Origin: Cercis canadensis
Taxonomy: Eukaryota > Streptophyta > Magnoliopsida > Fabales > Fabaceae
Length of the DNA stretch: 64,000 nt
Direction of reading: 5' to 3'
NCBI GenBank assembly: GCA_003255065.1
Contig: QAOA01001679.1
Coordinates: 1-64,000 of the forward strand
Shown here: piece after piece, positions 11,198-22,601 of the stretch
Layout: each line of letters starts with the position of its first letter
Position numbering within the stretch: position 1 is the first letter of the stretch
Translations under genes and position numbers: made by a program
Notes under the pieces: generated by a model
Database searches by the model: none
What the model was told of the DNA's origin: nothing
Seen by the model: the letters and a program-made list of their open reading frames with translations, nothing else

Positions 11198-11644
11198 ACG
11201 CGGGATGAAATTCATCTGGTGTTCGATTCTTCTCATAGGTGACAGTCCTATAGGAGTCTCTTCCGGGAACACCTCTTCAAACTCCCTAAGCAACGATTTC
11301 ACAACACTAGGAAGAGAATTATCAGCATTAGATAAATTCAAATAAGCATTTTTAATTTCACTTGCACTTGCAAAGAAATTTCTTTTCTTCCCTCCACTCA
11401 TGGTTTCACTCACTTTACTTGTGTTGTCTTCTTTTTCTCTTCTTTGACTCTTAGCCTCTTCTCTATTTTTACTGTTCTCTACACTTTTTCCCTCTCCACT
11501 TTTCATCTTTTGTCTCTCAAGCTCGCTAGTTCTCTTGATTTTCTTTTGGTCTTCAAGAACCTGTTTTGGAGTCATGGGAATCAAAGTGATAGGCTTTTTG
11601 TGGAACACAAATGAATATTTGTTGGAGAAGCCATCATGAGTCAC
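11198..11644 (-). pseudogene. Gypsy 1 protease-RT linker
   Basis: A single open minus-strand frame. The first ~100 residues are Lys/Glu/Ser-rich (many KK, EE, SE), typical of the variable linker in this group, followed by the conserved entry to reverse transcriptase: SLLREFEEVFPEETPIGLSPMRRIEHQMNF. No catalytic residues lie here. Confidence 0.8.
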
Positions 11645-11689
11645 CTTGCGATCAAATTATCAAGGTCTTCCAAAAAGTAAATGGCTAGC

Positions 11690-12181
11690 TTACATTGGGA
11701 CAACATCACACAACACTTGGTCCTCATATTTTTCAATAGAAAATGCAACTAGCATTTGCTTTATCACTTTCACTTCACTTCCTTCATTCAGCCATTGAAG
11801 GAGATAAGATTTAGGGTGCTTTGAAGTGGGTAGGTCCAACTTATCCAGTAAAGTCTTACTAGCAACATTGGTACAGGTCCTCCCATCAATGATCACTTCA
11901 CACACCTTCCCTTTGACTGAGCACCTAGTATGAAAAATGTTTTCCCTTTGTGCCTCATCAATTTCCTCTATTTGAGCACTCAAAGCTCTTCTAACTACCA
12001 TTAAATAGTGACCCTCTTCAGCTGTCATGCTCTCATCATGCTCTTCCTCACCATTTTTTTCCTCTTCATGCTCACTTTCAATTACATACTCCTCTCCTTT
12101 AAGGATCATTGCTCTCTTGTTAGAGCATTGAGAGGCAATGTGCCCTACTCCATAACATCTAAAATATAGGTTCTTTGACAT
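11690..12181 (-). pseudogene. Gypsy 1 nucleocapsid knuckle and aspartic protease
   Basis: The first ~20 residues contain the CCHC knuckle, but its first Cys is replaced (YFRCYGVGHIASQC). An acidic stretch (EHEEEKNGEEEHDE) follows, then the retropepsin core IIDGRTCTNVAS, where this group normally has IDGGSCTNVAS; the catalytic Asp is kept but the flap-adjacent Gly-Ser is changed. The rest (LPTSKHPKSYLLQWLNEG, CDVVPM) follows the family. The knuckle change and the downstream breaks argue against activity. Confidence 0.85.
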
Positions 12182-12248
12182 GAAACTTTGGTAATTCTGT
12201 TTTGAGTTTAGAAGTCACCATTTCTTTGTCTTTCTTCCATGTAGATTT

Positions 12249-13109
12249 TCATGTTGAAGTAGTGTTTGGCCCAAATCTTGAAGAACCCATTATCTTAAGT
12301 TGTCTTTTTACTTGAGTAGCTATATGAAGAAGGTCTTCCATATCACTAAAATGATGAAGCTCCACCACATTGGTTATTTCCCTATTCAACCCATGAAAAA
12401 ATTTAGCCATGGTTGCTTTAACATCCTCTTCAATGTTAGCCCGGATCATTGCCACTTCCATCTCCTTATGATATTCCTTTACACTCTTAGAGTCTTGCAC
12501 CAAACTTAAAAATTTTTGGTACAATTCTCTTTGATAGTAGCTTGAAACAAATCTCTTTCTCATCAAGATCTTCATGTCTTTCCAAGAGGTGACTGACCTT
12601 TTTTTATTCCTTCTTACATTTGTCATTAGTTGATCCCACCATGTCAAGGCATAGCCTACAAATTCTATGGTAGCCAACTTAATCTTTTTGTCTTCGGAAT
12701 AGTTGTGGCAACTGAATACAAGCTCCACATTCTTCTCTCATTCTAGATACACCTCCGGATCATTCTTTCCTTAGAAGGAAGGAATACTCATTTTAATGGA
12801 GCTGAAGTCAGCATCCATCCTCCTCTCCCTTTTTTCTTCTCGCTCGCGATATGGTCTTCTTGGAGGAATAATCTCAGCAGAACTGTCACTTGAACCACTA
12901 GCCTCACTGCCCCATCTCCTCTGTCTATCCCTTGCATTAGGATTGTGGATTGGGTTCCCATGCAATCGATTTTTCATCCTCTTCATTTGGTCATTCATAG
13001 CCTCAAATATGATATTCATGTGTGCAAACTGTTGTTGTGTAGCTCGCATGTGTAATTGGGGGTCAATTGGCTCATATTGGTTCTCCATGTTGTAGTGATT
13101 TACCTGCAC
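12249..13109 (-). pseudogene. Gypsy 1 gag, interrupted by nonsense codons
   Basis: 13109-12771 gives the N-terminal part: a helical segment (MRATQQQFAHMNIIFEAMND), an Arg-rich region and DADFSSIKMSIPSF. Two nonsense codons follow (TAA at 12773-12771, TGA at 12740-12738), both one transition from Gln or Trp codons. 12728-12249 carries the capsid-like core with the usual LATIEFVGYALTWWDQL, RFVSSYYQRELYQKF and ATMAKFFHGLNREI motifs of plant Gypsy gag. It would package the element RNA if intact. Confidence 0.88.
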
Positions 13110-14468
13110 AAAATGTTAGTAGAAAAATTGAAGTCCTTACCTCTCTCTACTCATGTGTTTGCACTTTAAGTATATCACTCTTGACACACGTGTATGACTT
13201 CTCTAATGACTTTTATCAAGATGATCTTACCCTTTCTTGCCTTTTACCACTCAATTCTCTCTTGATAATCTCAATAGAAAGCAAAGACACAGTTGGGTAG
13301 TCACTAACACAAGTGTTCCCAAACCAAATCAATCACCAAAATAATGCAAGATTGTGCAAGAAAAACAAGAATGCACAAAAAGTGTGGTATGCACAAAATA
13401 GAATCAAAACAAGGTATGAAGAACAAATTCCAATTTCATTCCAAATAGAAAATAAACCAAGTTACTAAGAAATATACCTTAGTGGCCAAAAACAGGGTAG
13501 CTAGTCTTTTACCTAAACTTAGACAAATTTGGGTAATTCTAGCATGCTTTACTTAGGCCATTTGTCCATTGGTACATTTTATTTTTATTTTTTTACTTCC
13601 AGTAGGTACAACATGGTGGGGACACGGCTCATGTTCAAACCTCCTCCTTTCTACCTTCAGAACACAATCCTGTGTTCTCACTTGTTCTTCTCTGTCTATC
13701 TAACACGGCAATGACACGACCATCAATTTAATGAACACGACCGTGTTTGTCGTTACCAGTTCTGACTTCCACCCAGAATTCGAACTAAGCTTAAGGAAAT
13801 GCGACTTTACCCCAAGGTTAAAGATTTTAGCCACACTTCAGGGTATTTTCAAAGCAACTTAGCAATTTCCTTTAGATTAGAAGTAAGATTAATCAATTAA
13901 TCCAAAATAAATGAAAGGAAAAGTTGCCAAACTAAGCCTTAGTGGTAGTTGACAGGGATACAATGGAAAATATTTAAGAAGAATAACTAACTCAGATTTA
14001 GAAGCATTCAACCATGGACATTCGTGAATGATTCATTCATTCAAGAAAGATGCAAGAGCCTACAACCAGATTTTTTGAGAGAATTCTAACAAGGAATTAA
14101 TTAAAATCAAAGTAATGCTCAAACATCTAACTCAAATTGAAATCAAGGAATCCATCAACTCATTCACCCATGAATCCGAAATTAAACACAAACAAACTAG
14201 ATTCATTTCTCAAGACATAAAAGATGAACAATGGCAAAAAAAACTAGAACAATGCAGAAATCCCAGAAATGTAAATCTGCCCAAATTTGATTCAGGCCAA
14301 TGAATTTCAAATGATCCAAGCTCAATTAACTTAGATCAAGCTCATAAACACCATGGATGGTACAAATTCAAAGATGAATTTTTTTGTGATTTTCCAGATT
14401 TGTTTTTAAAAGAACAAAGATTAACAAGATAATTTTTAAGATAGATGCCAATATTTCTTGGAGCCTAA
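13110..14468 (-). other. Gypsy 1 untranslated leader
   Basis: The stretch between the primer site and gag holds no coding frame of note on the minus strand. It contains scattered ACACGG/CCGTGT motifs at 13618-13760, as in the LTRs, and is otherwise AT-rich. Confidence 0.7.
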
Positions 14469-14480
14469 GCTCTGATACCA
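14469..14480 (-). promoter_or_regulatory. Primer binding site, Met-tRNA type
   Basis: On the minus strand TGGTATCAGAGC lies two bases inside the 5' LTR, complementary to the 3' end of plant initiator Met-tRNA. Confidence 0.9.
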
Positions 14481-14482
14481 AT

Positions 14483-15366
14483 TGATATCCAAATTAGCCA
14501 AGGGTCTCAAGAAGATTGAATAACAGAAAAATCAAGCAAAGATGGATGGAAACTATATGAAGACCTTTGAAAATCAAGCAAGACAACCTAGTTTCAACAA
14601 TGCTTAACTAACCCTCCTTAATCCGAATAATCAACAATCAACATGAACAAGATGTAGAAGTAAATAAACCGCCATACTCTAGAGTAGGGAAGAAGGAGAG
14701 TGATAAGGTTCAAAAATACGATGCTAAGAATTCACCTAGATGGCTTGAGCTCTCCATAGAGAGAACAAGAGAGAAAACTTCTCAATTCTATTAAAATATT
14801 AATTGGTTGAATGTTGAAGACATAGGCTTCAGCTCCTTTTATAGTTCAAAGGAAAATTCAACTTGGCCTAAACAAAAATGGCTAGAAAAGAAAATAAAAC
14901 TCGTAGAACTAAATTAGGGTGGCACGACTTAGCAATATGGTCGTGTTCCTGCCCGTGTTTTCACCTCCAGTAAGTTTGTTGCTAGGACACGGTTGACGAC
15001 ACACCCGTGTTCTACCTCCAGTGACTAAGTGGTCTTGGGTGTCTCGACACGATCAGACACACCCGTGTTGCATCTCTGGTAACATGACACGGCTTGTGTT
15101 CCTCTCTAGTTAGGCCGTGTTTCTTCTTTGTAAGCATGACACGGCCAGGATCTGGGAGAACACGGCCGTGTTCCCATTCCCTTGCAGCTATGCATGTGAA
15201 CCACTTCATTTGGTTTGTCTTGGTGTTCTCTGGAGTCAAGTCCTCTTCCTTGCATACTTGTTTCAGCAGCAATCCCACATGCATCTTAAGGTGCTTTGCC
15301 CTAGACCTAGTGATAGGACCTTCAAGTTCTTCCTTGGTCTCGACTATACTTCCTTAATCCCCATCA
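14483..15366 (-). repeat. 5' LTR of Gypsy element 1
   Basis: TG...CA bounded and paired with 7715-8675. It has the ACACGG/CCGTGT cluster at 14924-15172. The outer end (…CCCCATCA at 15366) abuts target copy CCGAG. Confidence 0.9.
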
Positions 15367-16654
15367 CCGAGGATTCATGTTAAAAGTGTAGGAGTATAGA
15401 AGTGTAGGAGTACAGAGACTATGATTTAGGGTTTAAGGTTTAAGATTTATAATTAAGAGTCATGAGTTTAGGGTATACGATTAAGGGGTTAAGCTTAAGC
15501 ATCTAGTGTTTAGGTTAAGGGTATAGGGTTTTGTAGGGTATAGGGATTAAGGTTAAGTGTTTAGGGTGTAAGATTTAGGTTTTAGGGTTTAGTTTCTAAG
15601 GTAAGGAGTACAAGGTTTACAATGTAGGGTCTATGGTTTTGGGTTTAGGTGGTTTAGGGTCTACAATTTAGGTTTTAGTATCTAGAGTTTAAGGTTAAGG
15701 ACTTAGGTTTTAACGCTATTGGATTTAGGACTCAGGATCTAGGGTTTAGGGTTAAGAGCTTAGGGTTTAGATTAAAGGTGTAGGATTTATGATTTAAGGT
15801 TAAAGGCTATTTATATTAAGGGTCTAGGTTCTAGGATTTAGGGTTTAGTATCTATTTAGAATTTAGGTCTTAAACACTAAGCATTTAAGGTTTAGAGTGT
15901 TGATTTTAAGGTGTCCTATTTTGTGTTAAACATCAAGTTTAGGGTTTAAGGGCTTATGTGTTTATGGTTTAGTATCTTGGATGTAATGTTTAGGGCCTAG
16001 GGTTAATTGGTCATGGCTTTAAGGTTAATGCTCCAAGGTTGAAAGTAAGGGTTTTAAAGTTAAGCTTAAGGGTAGGTTAAGGGTTTTGGGATTTAAATTA
16101 AGCATCTAAGGTTTATGTTAAGAGTCTAGGATTTCCAATTTAGGGTGAAAGGTTTAAGGGTTTAGATAAGGGATTTAAGGTTCAAGGTTCTAAGGTAGTG
16201 ATTTAAGGTTCTAAGGTGTAAGGTATAGGGATTAGGATTTAGGGTGTAATGTCTAAGTTTTACAATTTAAGGGTTTAGGGTGTAGGATATGGAGATTAGA
16301 GTTTAGTGTTTAGAATTTATGCATCTAAGGTTCATGGTTTAGGGTGAAAGGACTAGGTTTAGAGTCCAAGTTTAGGGTTAAGAGATTAGGGTTAGGCATT
16401 TAGGGTTTAGGTTAAGGATCTAACATTTAGAGTTAAGGGTGAAGGGTTAGTATATGTTAAATGTCTAGTTTTTATAGTTTAGGATATAGGGTGTAGGGTG
16501 GTAGGGTGTTGGGTTTAGGGATTAAGGTTAAGCATCTAGGGTTTAGAATTAAGGGTGATTTAGGCTTAGGTTGATGAGATTAAGATTAAGGCTCAAGGGT
16601 TTAGGGTTTCTTGTGTTAAGCATCTAGGGTTTAGCGTCTAGACTTTTAGGTTTA
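15367..16654 (+). repeat. Telomere-like array 1, middle part
   Basis: Degenerate TTTAGGG-type repeats resuming after the Gypsy insertion; the phrase GATTCATGTTAAAAGTGTAG at the junction is the direct continuation of 7709 as judged from the uninterrupted copy at 52850. It includes the landmark AAGCATCTAGTGTTTA at 15497. C is nearly absent from the plus strand, and stop codons are too dense for coding. Confidence 0.9.
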
Positions 16655-17501
16655 GGTGGTGTTTGGTACTAGCTATGTTTTAAGATTCCTAGGAAAGTAA
16701 GGTGGGAATAAAACTTTCCCATGTTTGGTGCAAGAGATACAAAATTATTCCTAAGAATAAAAGATTCCCGAGAATGAAATTTGTACACAAAATAGAAATA
16801 AAACTTTCCCACCACTTCAGGTGGGAATCCAACTTATCTGGGAAAGGAGGGGCCAGGGCTCAGTGTTGGGTTCGCAGCGCTCAGCGCCGATCGTTCCCGA
16901 AGGTAAGGGAAGGAGATATAGTTCAGCTTTATAAACCAATTGCAGAGGAATTATAGAGGAGCATGGACCATTCAAACACTTATCCTCCCCTTCCTATCAC
17001 ACCCCAAATTGCCAACATCGACGACGGCAAAAACTACCCCATCATCAATGCATTGTCAAAACTTCAGGACCTGCACCCATCTACCCCTGCTTCCGTCATC
17101 TCTGATTTATTCATCAGAGAACCTTGCGGCTTACCCATCATATGGGTATCCCAAGAATTGTTTTTTACTCCTCTAGTTACTGTATTGGAACTTTGGTTTT
17201 CTCTTTCTCCGTTCTGCATCAATTGAAAAAGGAAAATTCTCAAAATTTTTAGTAATAGTTTATTAATTTGGCCATGGCACTAACAGTTGCCCGTAGGTGG
17301 CAGCCACTGTGGGTGTCGAATTAATTTTGGCCACCGAGTAGAGAGAGAAAGAGAGAGAGAGAGAGGATACTATTCCCAAGAAAGTTGAGTGCTAACCAAA
17401 CATGGAAACATCAACTTTTCTAGTAATCTCATTCCTGGGAATCCTATTCCCAAGAAAGTAAGGATTCCTAAGCAAATTTATAGCTGGTACCAAACACCAC
17501 C
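16655..17501. mobile_element. Harbinger-like non-autonomous element, 847 bp
   Basis: Begins GGTGGTGTTTGGTACTAGCT and ends in the complementary AGCTGGTACCAAACACCACC, flanked by TTA on both sides (16652-16654, 17502-17504), as for PIF/Harbinger. Inner inverted stretches (CCTAGGAAAGTAAGG against its complement near the right end) extend the terminal repeats. The centre (16840-17220) is more GC-rich than the array and carries a small ORF, so foreign sequence was probably captured. No transposase. Confidence 0.85.
16963..17226 (+). other. Open frame inside the Harbinger-like element, unidentified
   Basis: An 87-codon frame starting MDHSNTYPPLPITPQIANID and containing IINALSKLQDLHPSTPASVISDLFI. 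The first 65 residues have ordinary, gene-like composition; the tail is hydrophobic. It is not a transposase motif. It could be an exon captured from a host gene. A GA microsatellite lies at 17338-17368, downstream. Confidence 0.3.
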
Positions 17502-17504
17502 TTA

Positions 17505-20257
17505 GTGTTAAGGGTCAAGGGTTTCTTGTTTAGTGTCTAGTATCTAGGGTTGAGGGTTAAAGTTCTAGGGTTTGAGTTTTATGGTATAGTGTATAAGATT
17601 TAGAGTTCAATGTTTATAATTTAAGATTTAGGGTTTAGAGTTAAGCACCTAGGGTTGAGGTTTAGGTTCTAGGATTTATGTTTTAGGGATTAGGGTCTAG
17701 AAGGTGGGTTTAAGGATTATAGTGTAAAGTTAAGATTTTAGAGTTTAAAATCTAAGGTTTAGTGCCTAGCATTTAAGGTTGAGAGATTAAGGTTAAACAT
17801 CTAAGGTTAACACTAAAGTTCTAGGATTTAGGTCTAGGTTATTTCTTAGGGTATAAAGTTAAGCTTATAGGGTTTACAATTAAGCATCTAGGATTAAGAT
17901 TTAGGGTCTAGGATTTAAGATTTAGAGAATATAAGGGGTTTAGGGTTAAACACCTAGGGTTTAGGATAATGATTTATTGTTTCAAGTTTAGGGTGAAGGG
18001 TGAAGAGTATAGGATTTTTTGTTTAGTGCTAAAGGTCCAGGATTTAGAGTTTATGGTCTAGGTTAAGGGTTTAGTGACTAGTGTTTAGTATTTAGGTATT
18101 AGGGTTAAGCAACTAAGTTAAGGTTAAAGGTTTAGGATTTAGGGTTAAAGCTCTAGGGTTTGGGGTTTAAGGTAAGCATCTAGAGTTTAGGTTAAGGGTT
18201 AGAATTTATGATTTAAAGATAGGGGTTTGGGGTTAAGGTTGAGGGTCAAAGATTTATGGCTTCTTGTTTGAGGTTAAGTGTCAAGGTTTAGAGTATTGTG
18301 TTTAGTGTTAAACATCAAGAGTTTAGGATTTAATATCTAGCTTAAAGGTTTAGCATCTATGGTGTATGGTTTAAGGCTTAGGATTAATGGTCATGGGTTT
18401 AGGCTCCAATTTAGTGTTTAGGGTTAAGGGGTTAGGGCTTATGATTTAACGGATTGGGTTTAGGGTTTATTATCTAAGGTTTAAGGTCAAGTGTTTAAGT
18501 CACTAGGATTTTGGATTTATGGATTAGGGTTAATCATCTACAACTTAGGATTAGGTTAAGGATCTTAGGGCTTGGAGTTTACTGTCTAGGGATTTGATTT
18601 TAGGATTGAGTGATGAGTGTAACGTATAGGGTTTAGCATCTAAGATTTAGGGAATAGGTGGGCTTTGTATCCAAGGTTTATCGTTTACAATTTTTGGTTT
18701 ATGGTTTGGTTCTAAGGTTTAGAATTTGGGTTTTAGGGTAAGCATCTAGGGTTGACACTATGGGTCTAGGATTTAGGGTTTAGGAATTAGGGTTAAACAT
18801 ATAAGATTCAGGTTAAAAGTCAAGGGTGTTGGATTTAGGGTTAATTGTCTAGAGTTTAGTGTTAAGTCTCCAAGGTTTAGGTATTAGAGATTAGGGTTTA
18901 AGCTTAGGGTTTAGTGTCTAGAGTTTATGACTTGGGGTCTAGAATTTAGTATTTAGTGTCAAGGATATGGGGTTCATGATTTAGGTTAGGGTTTAGAGCT
19001 TAAGATCAAAGGTTATATGGTTAGGGGGTTAAGCTTAAGCATCTAGTGTTTAAGTTAAGGTTAAGGTTATTGGGGTTTTGTAGTGTATAGGAATTAAAGT
19101 TAAGTGTTTAGGGTTTAGGGTCTAACGTTTAAAATTTTAGGTAAGGAGTATAGGGTTTATGATGTAAGGTCTATGGTTTATGGTTTAGTATTTTGGTTTT
19201 GGTATCTAGAATTTAGGGTTAAAGAACATTATAGGATTTAGGACTTAGGATCTAGTGTTTATGGTTTAGGGAATAGATTCAAGATTCAAGTTTAAGGGCT
19301 AGGGTTTAGTGTCTAAGATTTACAATTTAGAGTCTAGTTTTTGGGGTTAGGGGTCTATGATTTAGGGTTAAGAGTCTATGTTTTCAATAAGAGATCTAGG
19401 GTTTAAGGTGTAGGATTTATGGTTTACACTTTAAAGGTTTAAGGTCAAAAGTTTATGGTGTTTTGAGTTTAAGGCCTAGGGCTTAAGGTTAAGAGTCAAG
19501 GGTTTCGGGTTTTGTGTTTAGTGTTAGACATCAAGAGTTTGGGGTTTAAGGTGTCCTATTTGGTGTTCAACATCGAGTTTAGGTTTAAGGGCTTAGGGGG
19601 TTTATGGTTCAATATCTAGGATGTATGGTCATGGGTTTAGGGTTTTGAGTCCAAGAGTTAAGCGTTAAAGGTCTAGGGTTTAGTGGCTATGATTTACGGC
19701 TTGTGGTTTATTGTCTTGGGTTATTGGTCATGAGTTTAAGGTACAGGGCCTAGGGATCTAGGGTTTATGAATTAGTTTAAAGGTCTATGGTTTAGGGTTT
19801 AGAGATTAGAGCTTTGGATCTAGGGTTTAAGGTTACAAATTTAGTTTCTATAGTAAGGGGTCTAAGGTTTATGATATAGGTTCTATGGTTTTTGGGTTTA
19901 AAGTTTAGAGGTTTTGGGTTTAGTGTCTAGAGTTTAGGATTAAGGGCTTAGTGATTACAATAACGATCTAGGGTTTAGGTTTACTGTCTAAGATTTATGA
20001 TATATGGTTAGAGGTCATGAGTTTTGGATTTAGGGTTAAGTATGTAGGATTTATGTTAAGGGTCTATGGTTTCGACTTTAAGATTAAGCATGAAGAGTTG
20101 GGAGTTTTGTGTCTAGGGTTTAGGATTTAGGATCTATGGTATAATTTCTAGGTTCAAGGTTTAGTGTCTAGGAATTAGAGTTCAAGGTTTAGGCTTTAAT
20201 GTTTAGGGTTTAGTGTCTAGGAATCAGGGTTAAGCATTTAAGGTTGAGGTTAAGGTG
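17505..20257 (+). repeat. Telomere-like array 1, right part
   Basis: Same degenerate repeats and orientation. Landmarks are TGAGTGATGAGTGTA (18607) and AAGCATCTAGTGTTTA (19037), the latter 3540 bp after its copy at 15497. No gene. Confidence 0.9.
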
Positions 20258-20519
20258 GTAACTATAACCCGTGGATTGAAATACAACTACAAAATGCAAT
20301 TTTTGATGTAGAAACATACCTGATACTCTTTCTTCTGATAGGCTAAAAGTCGAATAAACACTGATAATTTGCGATACTCTTTCCTTTGTTACATTACAAA
20401 CATCATCAAAATTCTCATATTTGCATAGCCCTAAAATCAAATACTTAAAGTAATTACTAAAACAACAATCAAAATATTTATATGATTAAGTTACCAAACA
20501 AGACTAAATATAAAATTAA
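20258..20519. repeat. Non-telomeric module of the higher-order repeat (copy 1)
   Basis: Starts within AGGTTAAGGTGGTAACTA at the array edge and matches 50007-50400: ATACAACTACAAAATG, CATCAAAATTCTCATAT and ATAACCCTAAAATCAAAT-like phrases recur in the same order. So part of the higher-order unit is not telomere-derived. Short ORFs differ between the copies and look non-coding. Confidence 0.75.
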
Positions 20520-20933
20520 GGGAAAAGTCTTAAAAACCCCCTTCAACTATGCTCTTGTTGCACTTTACCTCATGCTTTAAAAACGTAGGAAAAACCTCCT
20601 TGAACTTTCAAAATGTGCACTTTACCCCCCGATCCCGACGTCCGTCCATTAATGTGCACATAATGTGATTAATCTAGGCCATATTGTAATTTTATAGGGG
20701 TATAAATGAAAATAAATTTATAAAAAGTGGGGTCAAAAAGTAATATTTAAAGAGTTTTGGGGTCAAATTATAATTTTTAAATCCCTTCTTCCGTCCATTA
20801 ATGGACGGACGTTAGGGTCGTGGGGGTAAAGTGCACATTTTGAAAGTTCAAGGAGGTCTTTCCTACGTTTTTAAAGCATGGCGGGTAAAGTGCAATAAGA
20901 GCATAGTTCAAGGGGGTTTTTAGGACTTTTTCC
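20520..20933. mobile_element. Mutator-type MITE, 414 bp
   Basis: Termini GGGAAAAGTCTTAAAAACCC and the complement of GGTTTTTAGGACTTTTTCC pair, and pairing continues about 120 bases inwards (TTTAAAAACGTAGGAAA, GTGCACTTTACCCCC, ACGTCCGTCCATTAATG). A perfect 9-bp target duplication TAAAATTAA lies at 20511-20519 and 20934-20942. No ORF. Confidence 0.92.
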
Positions 20934-20942
20934 TAAAATTAA

Positions 20943-21655
20943 AAGAGCAAAAAAACCAAATTAAATCATCAATCTATATGATATATACATGCATTAAATG
21001 AAGAAACTCCTGTTGGGTAGAAATGTATAACTAATTGAGCAAGCAAATCATAACCGATCACAAATTACTAAATATTACACTCTGACATGTACATTTCATC
21101 ATGAATTAAGTTTTTCAAGATTTTTCGTACCAAATTAATATAATTATAGTATTTGATCTATTACTTCAACTAAACATGTTATAAGCTGTAAATATATACG
21201 ATTGGCAATCCAATACACATCAACAATATTCAAGAATGTTCTACATGTGATAATTCTACGACAAATCAAGAAGTGTCGGAATACAACACTTGCTATGCAC
21301 ACAAAAAGTATCAACATTTTCATCAAATAAGTCATGCAAAATATCACAATTATGTTATCCTTAAACTTCTAATGTAGTACAATTTTGGCCTAAATTTTTT
21401 CTTCTTTTCAAAGTCTGGATGATGAGGTTGAAAAATAAAACATAATCTTTCAATAACTGATTTTTGCAAACGAAATATTGTATTAGATAACTTTGAACAA
21501 CAATAGATATGTTCCTAACATGCTGAAAATTGATGTCACCAATATGAACACAAACACCATAAGTGTACAAACACCACAATGATTCCTTTTCTAAGTCCAT
21601 GTCCTTTTCTTCTCTATCTTTTTATGTAATGAAAAATATTTACAAAGATCTGCCA
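20943..21655. other. AT-rich stretch with two unidentified minus-strand frames
   Basis: Frames at 21347-21144 (67 codons, hydrophobic) and 21600-21361 (79 codons, starting MDLEKESLWCLYTYG) have no motif I recognise and no paired splice signals. This piece lies between the MITE and arm B and has no counterpart beside arm A. Confidence 0.4.
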
Positions 21656-22601
21656 AGGTAGCATAACCAGGTACTCCAGAAGTATACATAAAACAAGCTT
21701 CAAGGCACAACAAAAACCAAGGAAAAGAATAAAAATACTACAAGAGAAGACTCTATAAAAGAACCTCTCAACCCAAAAGACAAAAACACTTAAACACAAT
21801 TATTAAGGCTGAGACCCCTTTGGTACACCTTTATATCCTTTGAAACTCTCCCATCCCTTTCTAACTAAATGCCCCAATTTATACAACCAAGCACCATTCT
21901 CCACACCTTCTATTTTCCTACCTTATTCAAATAAATTCCCATTCCAACATGAACCCACAAACAACAAAACCAAAGAAAAGATAGGGATGCCATATCTCCT
22001 GAGAAACAGGACAGAAAAAAAAAATCTTAGATATTCTCATGTTGCTACCTTAACTGTGGCAGAAACATTTTTCATCTACCTTAGCTTGATTACTTAAAAC
22101 ATTATCAATATAAAGGAAAATTAGGTGAAAATTCTTGTAATTAGTAGACAAAGAATTTTGTGCAGCAACATAAACACACGATGGTTTACATTACTCTATT
22201 TTAGTTCTCTTGCTCTACAGCAACTATTACCATGTTGGCATTTATAATTTTCATCTAAACAAAAAGGTGAACCCATGATAATAACATTCATTGTTTTTTT
22301 TTTTTTCTAAAAAAATATCAATCAAAAAGAAAAATGTGAGTCCTGGTGAGCGAGTGAGAGTGAAAAAAGTATTGGAACATAAACAAATCCAAACTAAAGT
22401 TCGAATATGTAAAGTAAGCTTGGTTGTTCGATTACAAGTTTCTAAGGTGTGAAAATTTCGAATTCAGCTTCACACAAAAAATCTACTGAGAAAAACATTT
22501 GAAACAATATGTAAAATTAGTAAGCCAAACTACTCTTTAGCCACCAAAGCTTCACCAAGCCACAAAGTTATATGCTAAAACTATTATTATAGGCTGGTTC
22601 C

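Larger units (their letters stand above)
7715..15366 (-). mobile_element. Ty3/Gypsy retrotransposon, full length but decayed
   Basis: A 7.65-kb element transcribed leftward. It has two LTRs (7715-8675 and 14483-15366), a Met-tRNA-type primer site (14469-14480 on the minus strand), a polypurine tract next to the 3' LTR, and gag, protease, reverse transcriptase, RNase H and integrase remnants in Gypsy order from 13109 to 8501. Target duplication is CTGAG (7710-7714) and CCGAG (15367-15371). Several nonsense codons and frameshifts make it non-autonomous. It sits inside telomere-like array 1; paralogous empty target sites occur near 48630, 52850 and 60685. Confidence 0.92.

Noticed and set aside
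15094..15383. Plus-strand ORFs in the 5' LTR of Gypsy 1 (also 8445-8666)
   Set aside because: They lie opposite the LTR and pol frame, contain the palindromic motif cluster, and are shadows without family motifs.
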